Source of the DNA: Actinopolymorpha rutila
Lineage (GTDB): Bacteria > Actinomycetota > Actinomycetes > Propionibacteriales > Actinopolymorphaceae
Direction: 5' to 3'
NCBI RefSeq assembly: GCF_013407855.1
Contig: NZ_JACBZH010000001.1
Coordinates: forward strand, 2,480,001-2,544,000
DNA: 64,000 bases
The notes under the pieces were generated by a model, which worked only from the letters and a program-made list of their open reading frames with translations, had not been told where the DNA came from and did no database searches. Shown here piece after piece: positions 61,770 to 64,000 of the stretch (positions are counted from its first letter, which is position 1; every line of letters begins with the position of its first letter). A program made the position numbers and the translations under genes.

Positions 61770-62981
61770 TCAGTTCGTACGCGCGACCGAACGACGGGCA
61801 CGCACCCCGGCCGCAAGCTCCCGCAGCACCTCGACCGTGGGCTCCCAGCCCATGCAGGCGTCGGTGATGCTCTGGCCGTACCGAAGCTCGTCGGCCGCAC
61901 CCTCGACGAGGTTCTGCCGGCCCGGCTCCAGGAAGCTCTCCAGCATGACGCCGACGATTCCGCGCTGGCCGCCGGCGACCTGCGTGGCGACGTCCGCGGC
62001 GACGACGGGCTGGCGCAGGTGGTCCTTGCCGCTGTTGCCGTGGCTGGCGTCGACCACCACGTGCTCGCGCAGGTCCGCCTTGGCCAGTCGGCCGAGGGCG
62101 TCGGTGACGTTGGAGGCGTCGTAGTTGGGACCGGTCTGCCCGCCGCGCAGGATGACGTGACAGTCGGGGTTGCCGCTGGTGGTGAGGATCGCGGCCACGC
62201 CGTCCTCGGTGACGCCGGTGAAAACGTGACTGACCGCGGCGGCGCCGATCGCGTCGATCGCGCCCTGCACGTCGCCGCCGGTGGAGTTCTTGAAGCCCAC
62301 CGGCATGGACAGGCCGCTGGCGAGGTGCCGGTGCACCTGGCTCTCGGACGTACGCGCGCCGATCGCGCCCCAGCTCACCGTGTCGGCGATGTACTGCGGA
62401 ATGATCGGGTCGAGGAACTCACAACCCGCCGGCAGACCGGTGGCCAGCACGTCCAGCAGCACCTTCCGAGCGGTACGCAAGCCCTTGTTGACGTTGTAGC
62501 TGCCGTCGAGGTCCGGGTCGTTGATCAGGCCCTTCCAGCCGAGCGTCGTACGCGGCTTCTCGAAGTAGACCCGCATCACCACGCACAGGTCCGCGGCCAC
62601 CTCGGGCACGAACGCCGCCAGGTTCCGGGCGTACTCCAGCCCCGCCTCGGGGTCGTGGATCGAGCACGGGCCCACGACGACGAGCAGCCGGTCGTCCTCG
62701 CCGGCCAGGATGCGCGTGACGTCGTCGCGGCCGCGGACCACGACCTGCGCGGACTCGTCCGGGAGCGGGAGTTCGTCGCGCAGCAGCGCGGGGGAGAGCA
62801 GGGGACGGGACCGGGTGATCCGGACGTCGCTGAGGGCCCGCGGCGAGCCGGGCACGGCGTCGGAAGCAGGACCTGCGGACGGGGCGGGAGCGGCTGCGGG
62901 GGTGGAACTGGCGGGACTGGCGGGACTGGCGGGACTGGCGGGACTGGCTGACCTGGAGGGATTGGCGGGACTGGCAGACAC
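61770..62981 (-). CDS. DAHP synthase, class I (AroFGH type)
   Basis: First step of the aromatic amino acid pathway: PEP plus erythrose 4-phosphate to DAHP. The 403 residues hold VVVGPCSIHDPEAG, YFEKPRTTLGWKGLINDP, GARTSESQVHR, GFKNSTGG, HVILRGG and VVDASHGNSGKDH, the full AroFGH set. A Ser/Pro/Ala tail of about 45 residues (repeats of SPA) sits in front. GTG 62981 has AGGAAGGA upstream. Its leader carries an attenuator (63058-63177). Confidence 0.94.
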   Translation of the reverse strand: MSASPANPSRSASPASPASPASPASSTPAAAPAPSAGPASDAVPGSPRALSDVRITRSRPLLSPALLRDELPLPDESAQVVVRGRDDVTRILAGEDDRLLVVVGPCSIHDPEAGLEYARNLAAFVPEVAADLCVVMRVYFEKPRTTLGWKGLINDPDLDGSYNVNKGLRTARKVLLDVLATGLPAGCEFLDPIIPQYIADTVSWGAIGARTSESQVHRHLASGLSMPVGFKNSTGGDVQGAIDAIGAAAVSHVFTGVTEDGVAAILTTSGNPDCHVILRGGQTGPNYDASNVTDALGRLAKADLREHVVVDASHGNSGKDHLRQPVVAADVATQVAGGQRGIVGVMLESFLEPGRQNLVEGAADELRYGQSITDACMGWEPTVEVLRELAAGVRARRSVARTN

Positions 62982-63057
62982 GGCGGTCGTCCTTCCTCGG
63001 ATCTCTTCGGGAACCGCCCCGCGTCACCTCGGGCCGGCCCCCCTTGGTCGGGGCACG

Positions 63058-63090
63058 AAAAAAGGGCAGGTCCTCTGCGGACGCTGCCCT
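63058..63090 (-). terminator. Rho-independent terminator (attenuator) before DAHP synthase
   Basis: On the minus strand AGGGCAG-C-GTCC, loop GCAGA, GGAC-CTGCCCT, followed by TTTTTT: an 11-bp stem with one bulge and a true T-run, the only one I see in this window. It lies 22 nt after the leader peptide stop and 77 nt before the gene, where an attenuator should be. Confidence 0.85.
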
Positions 63091-63111
63091 GCCGGCTCTG
63101 GGTGGTGGATG

Positions 63112-63177
63112 TCAGCGGATGCGGTCGCCGCCGTGCCCACCCAGGGCCGGCTGGCTAAACCGATAGCACCACTGCAT
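63112..63177 (-). CDS. Aromatic leader peptide of the DAHP synthase gene
   Basis: A 21-residue ORF beginning MQWCYRFSQP, with Trp3, Tyr5 and Phe7 codons in a row of alternate positions, ending GGHGGDRIR and stop. Ribosome stalling at these codons would report on aromatic amino acid supply. Codons 9-14 form one arm of a hairpin (63137-63151 with 63091-63105, one mismatch) that precedes the terminator. A TAAGGT box 7 nt before the ATG points to a leaderless start. Confidence 0.8.
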   Translation of the reverse strand: MQWCYRFSQPALGGHGGDRIR

Positions 63178-63184
63178 GCGGAGT

Positions 63185-63214
63185 ACCTTAGCCGCCGGCC
63201 CCCACGAGCGGCAA
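63185..63214 (-). promoter_or_regulatory. Promoter of the DAHP synthase leader
   Basis: TTGCCG (63214-63209), 18-bp spacer, TAAGGT (63190-63185) on the minus strand, predicting a start at about 63177, the A of the leader peptide ATG. Confidence 0.6.
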
Positions 63215-63326
63215 CGCGGTGTCAGGATCCGATGGCAGGACGCGTCGCATCGGAGGGCAGTCCGGGCGAAGCCGGACAGGTCCGGCAGGCGGTCCGACGC
63301 CGGGCCGGCCGAACGGCCGCACAGCC

Positions 63327-63794
63327 TCACGGCGTGCCTGTGCCGGGACCTTCTCTGCGAGGGCGTTCGAGGTACGACGGGTCCGGTGGCGCGAAGCCGA
63401 ACTTCCCGTACAGTCCGTGGGCGTTGGCGGTGTGCAGCATCCACCGGAAGTCCGCGCCGGGTCCGTCCTCGACCATGGCCTCGACCAGCCGGGTGCCGAG
63501 GCCCTTGCCCCGCAGGCCGGGGAGTACGTACACGTCGGCGAGGTAGGCGAGGGCCACGCCGTCGGAGACCGCCCGCGCGAACCCCACCATCCGCCCGCTC
63601 GCCGACTCGTACACGCCGACCACTCGCCAGGCCGAGGCGACCTGGCGGCGAACGTGGTCGCGGCTTCGCCACTTCCCCCAGTAGACCTGGGTGGACAGCA
63701 CCTCCCACAGGGCGTCCAGGTCGACTCGGCCGGGGTCGTCGTCGAACTCGAACTCGCCGCCAACGCTGCTGTTCACGCTGCCCACGCCATCCAC
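63327..63794 (-). CDS. GNAT-family N-acetyltransferase
   Basis: A 155-residue acetyl-CoA-dependent transferase. The core is GFARAVSDGVALAYLADVYVLPGLRGKGLGTRLV with the acetyl-CoA loop LRGKGLG, and ends with the GLYGKFGFAPPDPSY motif. The acceptor is unknown; YGKFGF-type GNATs often act on small amines. GTG 63794 was preferred to GTG 63803 because a TAAGGT -10 box (63807-63802) covers the latter and stands 7 nt before the former. Confidence 0.87.
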   Translation of the reverse strand: MDGVGSVNSSVGGEFEFDDDPGRVDLDALWEVLSTQVYWGKWRSRDHVRRQVASAWRVVGVYESASGRMVGFARAVSDGVALAYLADVYVLPGLRGKGLGTRLVEAMVEDGPGADFRWMLHTANAHGLYGKFGFAPPDPSYLERPRREGPGTGTP

Positions 63795-63837
63795 GCCGTT
63801 CACCTTAGGCAGGCCCTCCGTTCGGCCGCCTCGGAAT

Positions 63838-63853
63838 TTCTTCCGCGGAAGAA
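63838..63853. repeat. Second copy of the TTCTTCCGCGGAAGAA palindrome
   Basis: Identical over 16 bases to the core of the palindrome at 20413-20432, here between the GNAT gene and the ABC gene fragment. Confidence 0.65.
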
Positions 63854-63892
63854 TCCCCGGCCGGCGCGGGAAGCTCGCGGCGGCGGTCGACG

Positions 63893-64000
63893 TCAGCGGT
63901 AGCCGCGTGCCTGTAGTTCGTAGAGTTCGGCGTAGTGCCCGCGGGCTGTCATGAGTTCGGCGTGGCTGCCGATCTCGGCGATCCGGCCGGCGTCGAGGAC
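63893..64000 (-). CDS. C-terminal end of an ABC transporter ATPase, cut by the window
   Basis: The minus strand carries 35 codons open from the window edge: VLDAGRIAEIGSH then AELMTARGHYAELYELQARGYR and stop TGA at 63895-63893. This is the usual end of an exporter ATPase domain (compare the ends of the half-transporters at 33-35 kb). The rest of the gene lies beyond base 64000, so substrate and size are unknown. Confidence 0.85.
   Translation of the reverse strand, partial: VLDAGRIAEIGSHAELMTARGHYAELYELQARGYR

Overview
This window looks like core chromosome from a very high-GC actinobacterium. The signs are dense codon-biased genes, GTG/TTG starts, GTGA/ATGA stop-start overlaps, a coenzyme-F420-dependent glucose-6-phosphate dehydrogenase, SufS-SufU iron-sulfur assembly, a mabA-inhA-like fabG-fabI pair, a GlnE adenylyltransferase and several actinobacterium-specific proteins (acVLRF1, DUF3099, small HTH protein). 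I infer Propionibacteriales or a relative (Nocardioides/Kribbella/Actinopolymorpha-like), but the sequence alone does not fix the genus. I see no insertion sequence, phage gene, CRISPR array, rRNA or tRNA.

Layout. 1-2.7 kb: end of a suf operon (sufS, sufU, sufT) coupled to an acVLRF1 peptidyl-tRNA hydrolase. 2.7-4.9 kb: a luciferase-like F420 oxidoreductase divergent from an IclR regulator. 4.9-9.5 kb: a minus-strand operon bioY-acyl-CoA ligase-thiolase homologue-bioM-bioN (ECF biotin uptake plus two acyl enzymes). 9.7-17.2 kb: ABC-F ATPase with a tiny leader ORF, HTH protein, ABC exporter, atypical SDR, sirtuin, GH29 fucosidase. 17.5-20.3 kb: an alanyl-tRNA synthetase, then a 430-bp non-coding block full of inverted repeats. 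20.7-25.6 kb: GH15 hydrolase, SURF1, moaA, a small metal-site protein, a probable 6C non-coding RNA and DUF3099. 26-29.6 kb: ABC exporter with a co-transcribed two-component system. 29.6-38.7 kb: CocE-like hydrolase, paired ABC half-transporters, FMN 2-hydroxyacid oxidase, fabG-fabI, SGNH esterase. 38.8-42.8 kb: QueA-like enzyme with an SDR, and a GAF histidine kinase/response regulator pair. 42.9-47.7 kb: hisE-hisG, PH-domain protein, GT-C-like membrane protein, methionine aminopeptidase. 47.8-52.8 kb: a free-standing histone-H1-like protein, F420-dependent G6PDH, and a HEAT protein with a MerR-HEAT regulator behind a MerR-type promoter. 52.9-64 kb: EamA exporter, nadE, glnA-glnE, DUF2786 protein, DAHP synthase with an attenuator leader, GNAT acetyltransferase, and the last residues of an ABC ATPase.

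Four points deserve most attention. The biotin-uptake operon carries a thiolase homologue that has lost two catalytic residues. The DAHP synthase leader has a short peptide rich in aromatic codons followed by a U-tract terminator. A MerR-HEAT/HEAT gene pair sits behind a 19-bp-spacer promoter with a dyad. The intergenic DNA also carries several uncatalogued repeats, including a hairpin cluster after alaS and a TCCCGTAC array before the ABC/two-component operon. Start sites often lie 6-7 nt after a TAnnnT box, pointing to many leaderless mRNAs.
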